A stretch of DNA of 50,286 bases from Desulfobacteraceae bacterium (GTDB lineage: Bacteria > Desulfobacterota > Desulfobacteria > Desulfobacterales > Desulfosarcinaceae), in assembly GCA_003599575.1 (NCBI GenBank), contig QZKV01000166.1:1-50286 (forward strand), written 5' to 3'. The notes beneath the pieces are model-generated. The model was not told the origin of the DNA. It saw only the letters and a list, made by a program, of their open reading frames with translations, and did no database searches. The position numbers and the translations under genes were made by a program. This document shows, piece after piece, positions 10,427-19,958 of this stretch. Each line of letters begins with the position of its first letter. Position 1 is the first letter of the stretch.

Positions 10427-11383
10427 ATGACCCGGGAAATCAAAGTGGGTATCAGCACATGTTTGCTGGGCGAATCCGTGCGATACGACGGCGGGCATAA
10501 GCTCGACCCTTTTCTGCGCGATACGTTGGGCAGGTATGTGGCCTTTGTGCCGGTCTGCCCTGAGGTGGAATGCGGGTTGCCCACCCCCCGTGAAAGCATG
10601 CATCTGGTGGGAAATGCTTCCGATCCGCGCCTGGTGACCACGCGCACCGGCATCGATCACACCGCGCGCATGAAAAAATGGGCCGCCCGGCGCCTGGACG
10701 ACCTGGCCGGGGAGGACTTGTGCGGGTTCGTCTTCAAGAGAAACTCTCCCAGCAGCGGTATGGAACGGGTCAACATCTACAATGATGCCGGAAGGCCGGA
10801 GCCGGCGCGCAAGGGCAGCGGACTGTTCGCCAAAGCCTTCATGGAGCGCTTCCCGCTCATCCCGGTCGAAGACGAAGGCCGCCTGCACGATCCCAAGCTG
10901 CGGGAGAATTTCATTGAACGGATGTTCGCTTTGCGGCGCTGGCGCAGCCATCTGTCCGAAGGCCTGGATTTGGGGCGGCTGGTGGCATTTCATACCCGCG
11001 AAAAGCTGCTATTGCTCTCTCACAGCCCGAAAAACTCCCGCGCCATGGGAAAACTGGTGGCGGGCGGAAAGCAGCAGAAGCCGTCGGCATTGTACGATGC
11101 CTATGAAAGACTCTTTATGGAAACGCTGGCGTTGAAGGCCACGACCGCCAAGCATGTCAACGTCCTCCAGCATCTTCTGGGTTATTTTAAAACAAACCTC
11201 AGCTCCGATGAAAAGCAGGAGATGCTGGCGATCATCGGCGACTACCGCGCGGATCATGTGCCTTTGATTGTTCCGATCACCCTGGTCAATCACTTTGTGC
11301 GCAAGTACGGGCAGACATATCTGGCGCAGCAAACGTACCTGAACCCTCACCCGGTTGCCCTGCAGCTGCGCAATCACGTGTAA
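10427..11383 (+). CDS. DUF523 and DUF1722 (YbgA-like) fusion protein
   Basis: This protein of about 318 residues has an N-terminal DUF523 domain (GISTCLLGESVRYDGGHK, and CPEVECGLPTPRE) and a C-terminal DUF1722 domain of the YbgA type. The start is the ATG at 10427, preceded by AGGAG at 10417-10421. The frame is open further upstream to 10280, but that part looks non-coding. The family is common in bacteria and is of uncertain function. It is divergent from the PhnD-like gene, with no other gene between them, and is followed 11 bases later by corA. Confidence 0.85.
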   Translation: MTREIKVGISTCLLGESVRYDGGHKLDPFLRDTLGRYVAFVPVCPEVECGLPTPRESMHLVGNASDPRLVTTRTGIDHTARMKKWAARRLDDLAGEDLCGFVFKRNSPSSGMERVNIYNDAGRPEPARKGSGLFAKAFMERFPLIPVEDEGRLHDPKLRENFIERMFALRRWRSHLSEGLDLGRLVAFHTREKLLLLSHSPKNSRAMGKLVAGGKQQKPSALYDAYERLFMETLALKATTAKHVNVLQHLLGYFKTNLSSDEKQEMLAIIGDYRADHVPLIVPITLVNHFVRKYGQTYLAQQTYLNPHPVALQLRNHV

Positions 11384-11394
11384 AGATAAGAACC

Positions 11395-12474
11395 ATGGTT
11401 TCTCTTCTTTTCAAAAAGACCGCCGCGAAAATCGGCGCCGCCCCCGGCACGCTGATGCATATCGGCCAACAGCGCATCGACCGGGTGCGGCTGAGCGTCA
11501 TCGACTACGATGAAAACAATATCGCAGAGCGCACCGTCCAAACCCTGGACGAAGCCCTGGCGTTTTGTGACAGTCCGCGCACCACTTGGCTGAATGTGGA
11601 CGGCATTCATGACACCGAGATCATCGCCCGTATCGGCCGGCACTTCAACATCCACCCATTGACCCTGGAAGATATTCTGCACACCGATCAGCGCCCCAAA
11701 TTGGAAGATTTCGGTCACTACCTGTATATCGTTCTCCAGATGTTGCGATACCTGCCGGAGGAGCCGGACAACGGACAGGTGATCTCAGAGCAGGTCAGCC
11801 TGATCCTAACACCCCGAGTGCTGATCTCTTTCCAGGAATCGGCCGGGGACATATTCGCGCCGGTGCGCGAACGGCTGCACAAGGGGCGAGGGGGCCGCAT
11901 CCGCGCTAGCAAGTGCGATTACCTGGCCTACACGCTGATCGATGCCATTGTGGATTACTATTTCGTCATTCTGGAACATGTCGGGGCCGACGTCGATGCG
12001 GCGGAAGAGGATACGATAGAAGACCCCCGGCCCGGAACCTTGGAGCGCATCCATGATCTCAAGCGCGAAATGATCACCCTGCGCAGGAATGTATGGCCGC
12101 TTCGCGATGTGATCGCCGGCTTGTCCAAGCAGGCCTCGCACCTGATCGATCCGGCCACGATAGTTTTTTTACGCGATGTCCACGACCATACGATTCAGAT
12201 CATCGATACCATCGAGTCCAACCGCGATATTTTATCCGGACTGCTCGAGTTGTATCTCACCAACGTGAGCAACCGCATGAATGAAGTCATGAAAGTGTTG
12301 ACCATCATCGCTACCATTTTCATTCCGGTCACGTTTATTGCCGGCGTTTACGGCATGAATTTCAAATATATGCCGGAGCTGCAATGGCGCTGGGGATATC
12401 CGGCCGCATGGGGCCTGATGATCGCGGTGATCGCCGGATTGCTGTTTTTCTTTAAAAAGAAGAAATGGCTGTGA
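11395..12474 (+). CDS. corA: CorA-family magnesium/cobalt transporter
   Basis: This 359-residue protein has a long soluble N-terminal domain, a coiled-coil middle and two C-terminal transmembrane helices. The signature GMN motif (YGMNF) lies after the first helix, and the protein ends in a basic tail (FFKKKKWL), as is usual for CorA. The family forms a pentameric channel for Mg2+ or Co2+ in the inner membrane. It lies 11 bases after the YbgA-like gene, so the two may be cotranscribed. The length and motif leave little doubt about the family; the metal preference is not visible. Confidence 0.93.
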   Translation: MVSLLFKKTAAKIGAAPGTLMHIGQQRIDRVRLSVIDYDENNIAERTVQTLDEALAFCDSPRTTWLNVDGIHDTEIIARIGRHFNIHPLTLEDILHTDQRPKLEDFGHYLYIVLQMLRYLPEEPDNGQVISEQVSLILTPRVLISFQESAGDIFAPVRERLHKGRGGRIRASKCDYLAYTLIDAIVDYYFVILEHVGADVDAAEEDTIEDPRPGTLERIHDLKREMITLRRNVWPLRDVIAGLSKQASHLIDPATIVFLRDVHDHTIQIIDTIESNRDILSGLLELYLTNVSNRMNEVMKVLTIIATIFIPVTFIAGVYGMNFKYMPELQWRWGYPAAWGLMIAVIAGLLFFFKKKKWL

Positions 12475-12542
12475 AAGAAATGGGATCAACAGCCAGATCC
12501 TTTCAAGACCTATCCGCAAATCGATTCAGGGATCCAACGAAA

Positions 12543-12962
12543 TCAACGGCCGATAACAGCCAAAATCTGCGGCGGCTTCCGGGCAGGCGCGGAGGGGATG
12601 TGCTTGGGGTATCCGACGATAATCGGTGCAAAGACCTTGGTGCCTTCCTTCAGGCCCAGTTCGGCCCGCATTCCGGCATCTTCGATATAAGCACCGAGAT
12701 TGATCCAACAGGTGCCCAAGCCCCGTGCGGCGGCCGCCATCATGAAATAGCCGGCCGCCAGGGCGCAATCCACGGCCATGAGGGCACGCGCTTCAGGACC
12801 GGCGATGATCACCAGGCTTGGCGCATTGTAAAACACATTGAAGGTGGGATCGCGCAGCACGGACGCATAGCGTGCGATCGCCGAACCGGGATCGGCCTCG
12901 ATGGTGGCAAGAATATTCTTTTTACTCTCATCGGAAGGGCAGCCGATCAGGATGCCGGATAA
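12543..12962 (-). pseudogene. Nitroreductase family protein, N-terminally truncated remnant
   Basis: This frame encodes the C-terminal half of a nitroreductase-fold flavoprotein (FNVFYNAPSLVII, the AVDCALAAGYFMMAAAARGL block and GTCWINLG). The usual N-terminal FMN-binding arginine segment is absent. Going upstream, the frame stays open but enters the copper-chaperone gene in another frame, and it contains no ATG. The only start in the family-like part is a GTG at 12860, which would give 105 residues. It was probably left by a deletion that joined it to the HMA gene. A short functional protein is possible but unlikely, since the flavin site would be incomplete. Confidence 0.6.
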
Positions 12963-13150
12963 TTGATTTCCTTCAGGGTCGTTAGAATCTTGTCTTTGGT
13001 GACCGGCGCCTGATATTCCACAGTGACGGTTTTGTCGGCGATGCTGCTCTGCACACTGCTGACACCGTCCAGCTCCTTGAGCTCGTTTTCAATCGTCCGG
13101 GTGCAATGACCGCAGGAAATGTTCGAGATGTGAAAGGTTTGCTTGTCCAT
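12947..13150 (-). CDS. copZ: Heavy-metal-associated domain protein, copper chaperone-like
   Basis: This 67-residue protein is a single HMA domain. The metal-binding motif is CGHC within ISNISCGHCTRT, followed by the usual beta-alpha-beta pattern. The start at 13150 has a strong GGAGGAG site, so the longer frame to 13174 is not needed. HMA proteins of this size carry Cu(I) or other soft metals to P-type ATPases or regulators; none of these is in the window. The gene partly overlaps the frame of the nitroreductase remnant. Confidence 0.85.
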   Translation of the reverse strand: MDKQTFHISNISCGHCTRTIENELKELDGVSSVQSSIADKTVTVEYQAPVTKDKILTTLKEINYPAS

Positions 13151-13321
13151 GAATCTCCTCCTCGTGCCCTTCATAGCGCGTTGTGAATTGAAGACGGGAT
13201 ATTAAGCACCTAACCGGAAATGTCCACTAGCTCCCGGCATTCCGATCCATCGTTGATTTGCCAAGCTGGACATGTCTGATTAGAGTTCTATGATCCTCAT
13301 TTTGTGCAGGCAGGTGCGGTA

Positions 13322-13855
13322 ATGATTCACGATCTGATCATACGATCGGCTCAGGCGAGCGATGCCGAACAAATCGCCCGCATTTATGTAGACACTTGGC
13401 GCGCGACCTACGCGAACATTCTACCCCGAAGCTACTTGGAGCAGATGCGTTATGATCAAACCATCCTTTCCATGCAGAGAGCCCTGCTAGATCCGCGCAT
13501 CGAGTGCCTGATGGCCGAGGAAAGAAACCAAGCGGCCGGCTATATCACCGGCGGATTGGAGCGGAACCAAGACCCCATCTACCAGGCTGAAATCTTTGAA
13601 CTGTATCTGCTTCCGGCTTTTCAGCGCAAGGGTACGGGAACCCGGCTCCTGGCGGCATTGGCGCAGCGACTCCATCAACATCGGCTCTATTCCATGAAGG
13701 TTTGGGTGCTCTCCGCCAATCCGTATCGCCGCTTTTATGAACGAACCGGCGGCATTTTTCTGAGCTCGAAATTCATTCTTTTTGCAGGTCGGCGCTTGAA
13801 GGCGGACGCTTTTGGCTGGATTGACATCACGCTGGCCGAGGAGGTTTGGGGTTAA
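13322..13855 (+). CDS. GNAT family N-acetyltransferase
   Basis: This protein of 177 residues has the GNAT acetyl-CoA-binding pattern (ELYLLPAFQRKGTGTRLLAAL) and the downstream NPYRRFYERTGG block. It would transfer an acetyl group from acetyl-CoA to an amine; the substrate is unknown. I chose the ATG at 13322, which has AGGTG about six bases upstream; a GTG at 13304 in the same frame is the alternative. It stands alone between the HMA gene and the DUF378 gene. Confidence 0.85.
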   Translation: MIHDLIIRSAQASDAEQIARIYVDTWRATYANILPRSYLEQMRYDQTILSMQRALLDPRIECLMAEERNQAAGYITGGLERNQDPIYQAEIFELYLLPAFQRKGTGTRLLAALAQRLHQHRLYSMKVWVLSANPYRRFYERTGGIFLSSKFILFAGRRLKADAFGWIDITLAEEVWG

Positions 13856-13995
13856 AAAGCAAATTCGCCCTCTTGTCATGCACTTTTGTGATCCTACCAT
13901 TTCCCATATAGCGGTTGGGCTTGGCCTAAAAACCGCAAATTCGGAGCGTTATCATATCGCTTCGGAACATTCTTTCGTGTGTAAAGGAGATACTT

Positions 13996-14250
13996 ATGGC
14001 GACGCCAAACCGTAATGTCATGAGGGGTATCGACCTCGTTGCCGTGGTGTTAATCGTTATCGGCGGTTTAAATTGGGGACTGATCGGATTTTTCGGTTTC
14101 AATCTGGTTGCGGCCATATTCGGAGAATTGACACCCATCTCGCGCTTGATCTACGTTCTGGTGGGTATTTCGGCCCTCTATCGCCTGTTCCTGTGGCGCA
14201 CCGTTCCTCGCCGGTTGGGCAGATGCGAGGCCGTGCCCAGATCAACCTAA
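13996..14250 (+). CDS. DUF378 small membrane protein
   Basis: This 84-residue protein has two predicted transmembrane segments (about 12-34 and 42-64) and the DUF378 signature of LNWGLIGFFGFNLVA. An AAAGGAG site precedes the ATG. DUF378 proteins are common, short and uncharacterised. It is a single-gene unit followed directly by a strong hairpin. The C-terminal tail is hydrophilic and basic. Confidence 0.85.
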   Translation: MATPNRNVMRGIDLVAVVLIVIGGLNWGLIGFFGFNLVAAIFGELTPISRLIYVLVGISALYRLFLWRTVPRRLGRCEAVPRST

Positions 14251-14258
14251 AGAATGCT

Positions 14259-14289
14259 CAGATGCTTCCCGGTTTCCGGGAAGCATCTG
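14259..14289 (+). terminator. Strong hairpin after the DUF378 gene
   Basis: A perfect 14-bp stem (CAGATGCTTCCCGG with its complement) encloses a three-base TTT loop. It lies nine bases after the DUF378 stop codon. No T-run follows on the plus strand, so it is not a classical intrinsic terminator, but its position and stability suggest an mRNA 3' end. Confidence 0.55.
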
Positions 14290-14623
14290 AATAGGCGCAA
14301 TCCATACGCCCCAAATCCATTGAAGTTCATCCGAACACCTGCCGGGCTTTGCGCCCTTTTGCCTGTCTGCATATTGGAGCATGGTGGAAAACGGGTGCAG
14401 CGAGTCATCGCCTCGAACATCCTTTTTCTTTATCAAGACAACTCTGGGACAATCTTTTCTGTTCCTCATTTCCATCACCCGCTTCAGCTCCAGCGATTTT
14501 AAATTGCCAAACGGGGTTCAGTAGCTGTATGAAAAAACCCTATGAGCGCGTTGTCCTAGAATGGACAAAATCCCGTATACTTTCTGGAGAGGTGCCATTT
14601 ATAGAACGAACGTTCATTTTTCA

Positions 14624-14652
14624 TTGACAAATTATTCGGTAAGTCCAATATA
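14624..14652 (+). promoter_or_regulatory. Sigma-70-type promoter candidate in the leader of the first liv operon
   Basis: TTGACA at 14624-14629 is followed after 17 bases by AATATA at 14647-14652. Directly upstream lies the palindrome GAACGTTC (14608-14615) inside AACGAACGTTCATT, a possible operator. The leader to the binding-protein gene would be about 315 bases. The rest of the stretch from 14290 to 14976 shows no gene that I can support. Confidence 0.5.
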
Positions 14653-14976
14653 TAGGGCATTGTCCTTGTCGTTAGTGCTGATCTCTGAAATAGCGAAAAA
14701 ACTTCCGCTTCGCAGCCATCATTAAAAAAAATCATCGCTCCCGCTGCTCCGAGCGGAACATCCTCAAGCCAATTCGTTCTGTCGATTATCATGCCCGCCG
14801 ATTTTCATTCTTAAATGGAGAAGGCAAGCGATGGTTTTTTCCCTACACCACGCATGCACGAAGAAGCGATCGATCGGGGACAATCAAGTTAAGCAAACCG
14901 CGGATGAAGGCCTTTTTCACTCGGTTCAGGTCTTCTAATTGAACATAGTGCTCTAAAAACCAAGAGGAGGGAAGAA

Positions 14977-16245
14977 ATGAAAAGGATGAAACTTTTTTCA
15001 TTGGTTTTACTTGCAGGATTGTTTGCATGGGGAGCTTTCGGCGGCAATGCCCTCGCAGAGGAAGTTGTGGTTGGGTTCACCGGCCCTCTGAGCGGTCCTG
15101 CAGCCCAATACGGACGAGACAATGTGGCCGGGTTGGAATTGGCCATGGACGACATCAATAAAGCCGGCGGAATCAAGATGGGAGGGAAAAATTACACCTT
15201 CAAGTTAGTAACCTACGACGACCGCATTGATCCCACGGAGGCCACCAACAATGCACGGCGCCTGGTTTCAAGAGACAAGGCCATCGCGATCTTCAACCCG
15301 GTTTTCAATACCCTGGCCCCCCTGATGCAAATCAATGAGCAACGCGGTTCCGAATTTCTCTTGATGGCTTACACCAGCACCCCGGCAATCGACAAAATCC
15401 AGAACAAATTGACGATTTCCATCCCGCCGCCCTTTTCGGCGTATGCGCAGGCATTCGCGGATTTTGCCTGGGCAAACGGATGGCGCAAGGGTGCCATGGT
15501 GGTCACCTTGGGCGCATACGGCGACGAGTGGCGCAAAGAATTCAAACGGGTGTGGACCGAGAAAGGCGGCGAGATTACCGCCGATCAACCGGCCAATTAT
15601 TACACGGAAACCGATTTCTCTTCCCACCTGGCGACTGCATTGAACGGCAAACCGGAATTTCTGCTCATCGGCGGCCCCTCCGATCCCACCGGCCTGGTGA
15701 TTGAACAAGCCAGGAACCTGGGATTCAAAGGCGGCTTTATCATGGTGGACCAGGCCAAGCTGAATTATATTGTGGACATCACCTTCAAGGGCGATATCAC
15801 CAAGATGAACAACGTGATGGGTGTTGCCAGAACGCTGGACATCGGCCCCCGCGACCTCATGCAATCACTGGTCGAACGTTTTACCAAGGAAAAGAACTTA
15901 AGATCCGTCACTTCTGAAAATATCCTGAACTACTCAGCCATGCGCATGCTCGCCGCAGCCATGCAAAAAGCCGGAACGGTGAGCGAGCCGGCCAAAATCA
16001 AAGCTGCTTTCCGTGAAATCCTCCCCATGCCCATCGAAGAAAATCCAATCATGTACCTCGGCATGCAGGAAACCAAGTTACTGGTTCCGGGAACCATTCA
16101 GGTGATCAAAGACAACCAGTACCAGACCCCGGTCCAATACGTCTGGTGGACCAGGTCCGAGAAGGAATTCCAAAAGATTGTGAAACAAATGCCTCCGTAT
16201 GAAGTCACCAGAAGGATGCTGCCGCTGGAAGGCTACGCCGATTAA
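14977..16245 (+). CDS. livK: Branched-chain amino-acid-type ABC transporter substrate-binding protein
   Basis: This 422-residue periplasmic protein has a Sec signal peptide (MKRMKLFSLVLLAGLFAWGA, with cleavage probably after NALA). It has the LivK-like type 1 binding fold with GFTGPLSGPAAQYG and AMDDINKAGGI near the mature N-terminus. It captures the substrate for the permeases and ATPases that follow. A GGAGG site precedes the ATG. In anaerobes this family transports amino acids and also aromatic or short-chain acids, so the ligand is open. It is separated from the permease genes by a 159-base gap with a stable hairpin, the usual way to express the binding protein in excess. Confidence 0.92.
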   Translation: MKRMKLFSLVLLAGLFAWGAFGGNALAEEVVVGFTGPLSGPAAQYGRDNVAGLELAMDDINKAGGIKMGGKNYTFKLVTYDDRIDPTEATNNARRLVSRDKAIAIFNPVFNTLAPLMQINEQRGSEFLLMAYTSTPAIDKIQNKLTISIPPPFSAYAQAFADFAWANGWRKGAMVVTLGAYGDEWRKEFKRVWTEKGGEITADQPANYYTETDFSSHLATALNGKPEFLLIGGPSDPTGLVIEQARNLGFKGGFIMVDQAKLNYIVDITFKGDITKMNNVMGVARTLDIGPRDLMQSLVERFTKEKNLRSVTSENILNYSAMRMLAAAMQKAGTVSEPAKIKAAFREILPMPIEENPIMYLGMQETKLLVPGTIQVIKDNQYQTPVQYVWWTRSEKEFQKIVKQMPPYEVTRRMLPLEGYAD

Positions 16246-16271
16246 AATCAGGTAGTTTAAGCGTTTGTCAT

Positions 16272-16307
16272 GCTGCCCGAGGACCTTGCTTGCGGACCTC
16301 GGGCAGC
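16272..16307 (+). promoter_or_regulatory. Intra-operon hairpin between binding protein and permease genes
   Basis: An 11-bp perfect stem (GCTGCCCGAGG, 16272-16282, with 16297-16307) has a 14-base loop. It lies 26 bases after the livK stop. No long T-run follows. Such hairpins protect the upstream message or terminate part of the transcripts and so raise the binding-protein to permease ratio. Confidence 0.65.
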
Positions 16308-16404
16308 TTGTTGAAGGTGTTCAGCCATATCGAATTTAAGCCTTAGCCCTGACAGATCGGGCCGGAGGGAAAAAGGATTCTCCTGAATTAAGAAGGGCAT
16401 ATCA

Positions 16405-17268
16405 ATGGAACTTTTCTTTCAGCAGGTATTCAACGGCATCATGTTCGGCAGCACTTATGCCATTGTGGCACTGGGGCTGACGCTGGTCATGGGGATCCTG
16501 CATATCCCCAATTTCGCCCACGGCCATCTGTACATGCTGGGCGGCTACATTACCTACTTTTTTATCTCCTCGCTCGGCTTGGGCTATTGGCTCAGCCTGC
16601 TGTTGTCGATCGCCGTTTTAGGAGCCTTGGGCGTTCTTATGGAAGCGATAGTTTACCGCCCCCTGCACGATCAACCGCACATCAACTCCTTCATCGCAGC
16701 CATCGGGGCTCTGCTTTTTCTGGAATCGCTGGCAGAGGTCATCTGGGGACCGCAAGGATTGCGCATACCCAATCCCTATCCCTATACCTTCAATTTCCTG
16801 GGCATCATCATGAGCGTACAACGCCTGCTGGTGATCATAGGGGCGGTTTCGCTCATCATCCTCCTGCACCTTTTCCTCAAAAAGACATTGACGGGTACAA
16901 CCATCGAGGCTGTGGCTCAGAACAGAGAAGGTGCCATGCTCAACGGCATCAATGTAAACCGCGTCTCGGCCTTGACCTTCTTCATATCATCCGCAACCGC
17001 TGCAGTGGCCGCGAGCTTTATTTCGCCGATCTTCATTATTTCGCCGGCCATGGGTGCCATAATAGGAATGAAGGCCTTCATCATCGTCATCCTGGGCGGT
17101 ATGGGCAGCATCCCCGGAGCCATTCTCGGCGGGTATCTGCTAGGGCTGATCGAGTCCCTCGGTGGAGGCTATCTTTCCGCAGCTTACAAGGATGTGATCG
17201 CTTTCGGAGCCCTCATTGTCATTTTTTCCATCAAGCCGACCGGCCTTTTCGGCAAAAAGGAGGGCTAA
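16405..17268 (+). CDS. livH: ABC transporter permease, LivH type
   Basis: This 287-residue integral membrane protein of the LivH family has about eight hydrophobic segments. It contains the conserved N-terminal block GLTLVMGILHIPNFAHGHLY and the EAVAQNREGAMLNGINVNRV cytoplasmic loop that contacts the ATPase. It pairs with the LivM-type permease three bases downstream to form the channel. A C-terminal KPTGLFGKKEG motif is typical of the family. Confidence 0.93.
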   Translation: MELFFQQVFNGIMFGSTYAIVALGLTLVMGILHIPNFAHGHLYMLGGYITYFFISSLGLGYWLSLLLSIAVLGALGVLMEAIVYRPLHDQPHINSFIAAIGALLFLESLAEVIWGPQGLRIPNPYPYTFNFLGIIMSVQRLLVIIGAVSLIILLHLFLKKTLTGTTIEAVAQNREGAMLNGINVNRVSALTFFISSATAAVAASFISPIFIISPAMGAIIGMKAFIIVILGGMGSIPGAILGGYLLGLIESLGGGYLSAAYKDVIAFGALIVIFSIKPTGLFGKKEG

Positions 17269-17271
17269 TCC

Positions 17272-18249
17272 ATGATCACCAAGCCGATTCATACCAAGAT
17301 CCTTTACGGGCTCGTATTTGTCTTCGCACTGTTCTTACCTTTATATGTGCCTGATGCATATATCTTTCAAATCGTCATCATGAGCTTCATTTTTGCCATC
17401 GCGGTTTCGGGTATGAACCTGATCATCGGGTACACCGGCCAGGCTTCCCTGGCACACGGTGCGTTTTTCGGCTTCGGCGCCTACGGCGTAGCCATCATGA
17501 CCAAGGCCGGCATCTCTTTCTGGCTGGCTCTGCCGGCCGCCGCCGTAATTTCGGCTTTGATAGGACTGGTGATAGGACCTCCGGCTTTACGCACACGGGG
17601 CTCTTATTTCGCTATCGTCACGCTGGCTTTTGGTGTCGTCGTATGGGTCGTGGCCGGCAACTGGGTCGAAGTGACCGGCGGGCATAACGGAATCTTCGGT
17701 ATACCGCGCCCCAGTCCGATACCAATCCCCTTCATCGGCGAAATCGAGTTTTTCGACCAGACGTACCAGTATTACCTGGTCCTGACATTTCTCCTGCTCA
17801 CCTTGTTCGTACTGCATCGTGTGATCTATTCGATATTCGGATTGACGTTCATGGCCATCCGCAACAACGAACCCCTGGCCGACGCCGTCGGCATCAATAC
17901 ATTCACCACCAAGTTGATCGCCTTTGTAACCGCCAACTTCTTTGCCGGGTTGGCGGGCGGTCTGTATGCAAGCATTCTCGGGGCCGTAAGCCCAAGTGCG
18001 GCCAGCTACGCACTCACCTTCAACTTCCTTATTTTCTTGATCCTCGGCGGTATGGCTGCTTTGTCCGGCTCGGTGGTCGGTGCTTTCGCGATTCCCATCA
18101 TCATGGAATTTTTGCAGGACATGGGGCATTTTCGTCTGCTGATCTTCGGCGCATTGTTGGTGGTAACCATCATTTATTTCCCCCGAGGCTTTGTAGGCGG
18201 AATTCGCCAGCTCAATCTAAAAATCGCCCAACGGCGTCAAAAATCGTGA
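17272..18249 (+). CDS. livM: ABC transporter permease, LivM type
   Basis: This 325-residue membrane protein shows the LivM-family blocks GMNLIIGYTGQASLAHGAFFG, the AIRNNEPLADAVGIN coupling loop and ILGGMAALSGSVVGA. It begins three bases after livH and ends 12 bases before livG, so translation is probably coupled. With LivH it forms the transmembrane pore. Confidence 0.93.
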   Translation: MITKPIHTKILYGLVFVFALFLPLYVPDAYIFQIVIMSFIFAIAVSGMNLIIGYTGQASLAHGAFFGFGAYGVAIMTKAGISFWLALPAAAVISALIGLVIGPPALRTRGSYFAIVTLAFGVVVWVVAGNWVEVTGGHNGIFGIPRPSPIPIPFIGEIEFFDQTYQYYLVLTFLLLTLFVLHRVIYSIFGLTFMAIRNNEPLADAVGINTFTTKLIAFVTANFFAGLAGGLYASILGAVSPSAASYALTFNFLIFLILGGMAALSGSVVGAFAIPIIMEFLQDMGHFRLLIFGALLVVTIIYFPRGFVGGIRQLNLKIAQRRQKS

Positions 18250-18261
18250 TGGGAGAGGGGC

Positions 18262-19015
18262 ATGCTTACTGTAAAATACCTGTCGAAACACTTTGACGGA
18301 CTTGTCGCGGTCAAGGAACTCAGTTTCAACATTCATGAAGGTGAAATACTGGCTATCATCGGCCCCAACGGAGCCGGCAAATCCACTGTTTTCAACCTGC
18401 TGACCGGAACCCTGCCGCCCACCGCCGGCAAGGTATTCATCCATGAAGAGGATATCACCGGATTAAAGCCGTACCGGATCGTCAAAAAAGGGATTTCCAG
18501 AACCTTTCAGACGACCAGCCTGTTCGATCAGCTCAGGGTGATCGACAACCTGCTGATTGCTTACAAATGGCGCACGCGCATCGGTCTGTGGAACACCCTT
18601 TTGCATACGCCCGGCTGGAAGTCGTATCAGGCCGAGGCGTTCCTGAGAGCCATGGAAACGTTGGAATTTCTCGGACTGGCCGCCAAAAGCCAATTACTTG
18701 TCCCCACCCTCTCCCAGGAGGAGCAAAAACGCCTGGCGATCGGTGTCGCTCTGGTCAGCAAGCCCAAAATTCTACTGTTGGATGAACCCACCAGCGGCTT
18801 GATCCAGGATGAAACAGATCGTATTACCAACCTCATCAAACGCGTAAGGGAACAAGGAACCACGGTTTGCATTATCGAGCACAAGATGCAGATGATCATG
18901 GGAATGGCGGATCGCATTGTTGTACTGAACTACGGGCAAAAAATCGCCGAGGGAACGCCTGCTGAAATCAAGACCAACCAGGCAGTGATCGAGGCCTACC
19001 TGGGAGGTGAAAGTC

Positions 19016-19023
<8 letters not shown>
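18262..19023 (+). CDS. livG: ABC transporter ATP-binding protein, LivG type
   Basis: This 253-residue ATPase has Walker A GPNGAGKST near residue 34, Walker B ILLLDEPTSGL, and the LivG-type C-terminal extension with the VLNYGQKIAEGTP block. The ABC signature region reads TLSQEEQKRLAIGVAL, where the family consensus is LSYG.QRRLEIA. So the signature LSGGQ/LSYGQ is changed to LSQEE, which is unusual. The second ATPase overlaps its end. Confidence 0.92.
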
Positions 19024-19726
<703 letters not shown>

Positions 19727-19790
19727 TTTGCGTGGCTTTGGAAGGTTTCCCCGCTTGATCTGGTGGGCTGGGCTTTGGGCAATATACATC

Positions 19791-19828
19791 AAGTGCAATG
19801 CGCGAAGGAAATTTCGCGCATTGCACTT
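19791..19828 (+). terminator. Terminator of the first liv operon
   Basis: A perfect 16-bp stem (19791-19806 with 19813-19828) has a six-base GGAAAT loop and is followed by TCATTTTC. It lies 65 bases after livF and before the convergent MaoC-like gene, and is strong enough to serve both directions. Confidence 0.8.
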
Positions 19829-19958
19829 TCATTTTCGATGCTGCGGCACTGCATTTTGACTTTAGGCCAGAAGAATCAATGCAATCAGGGGCGCTGTCAA
19901 AATGATTTTAGTCATACCCCTGGCCCTCTCCTTTTGAACTGGACCCGAGACGCATGCG

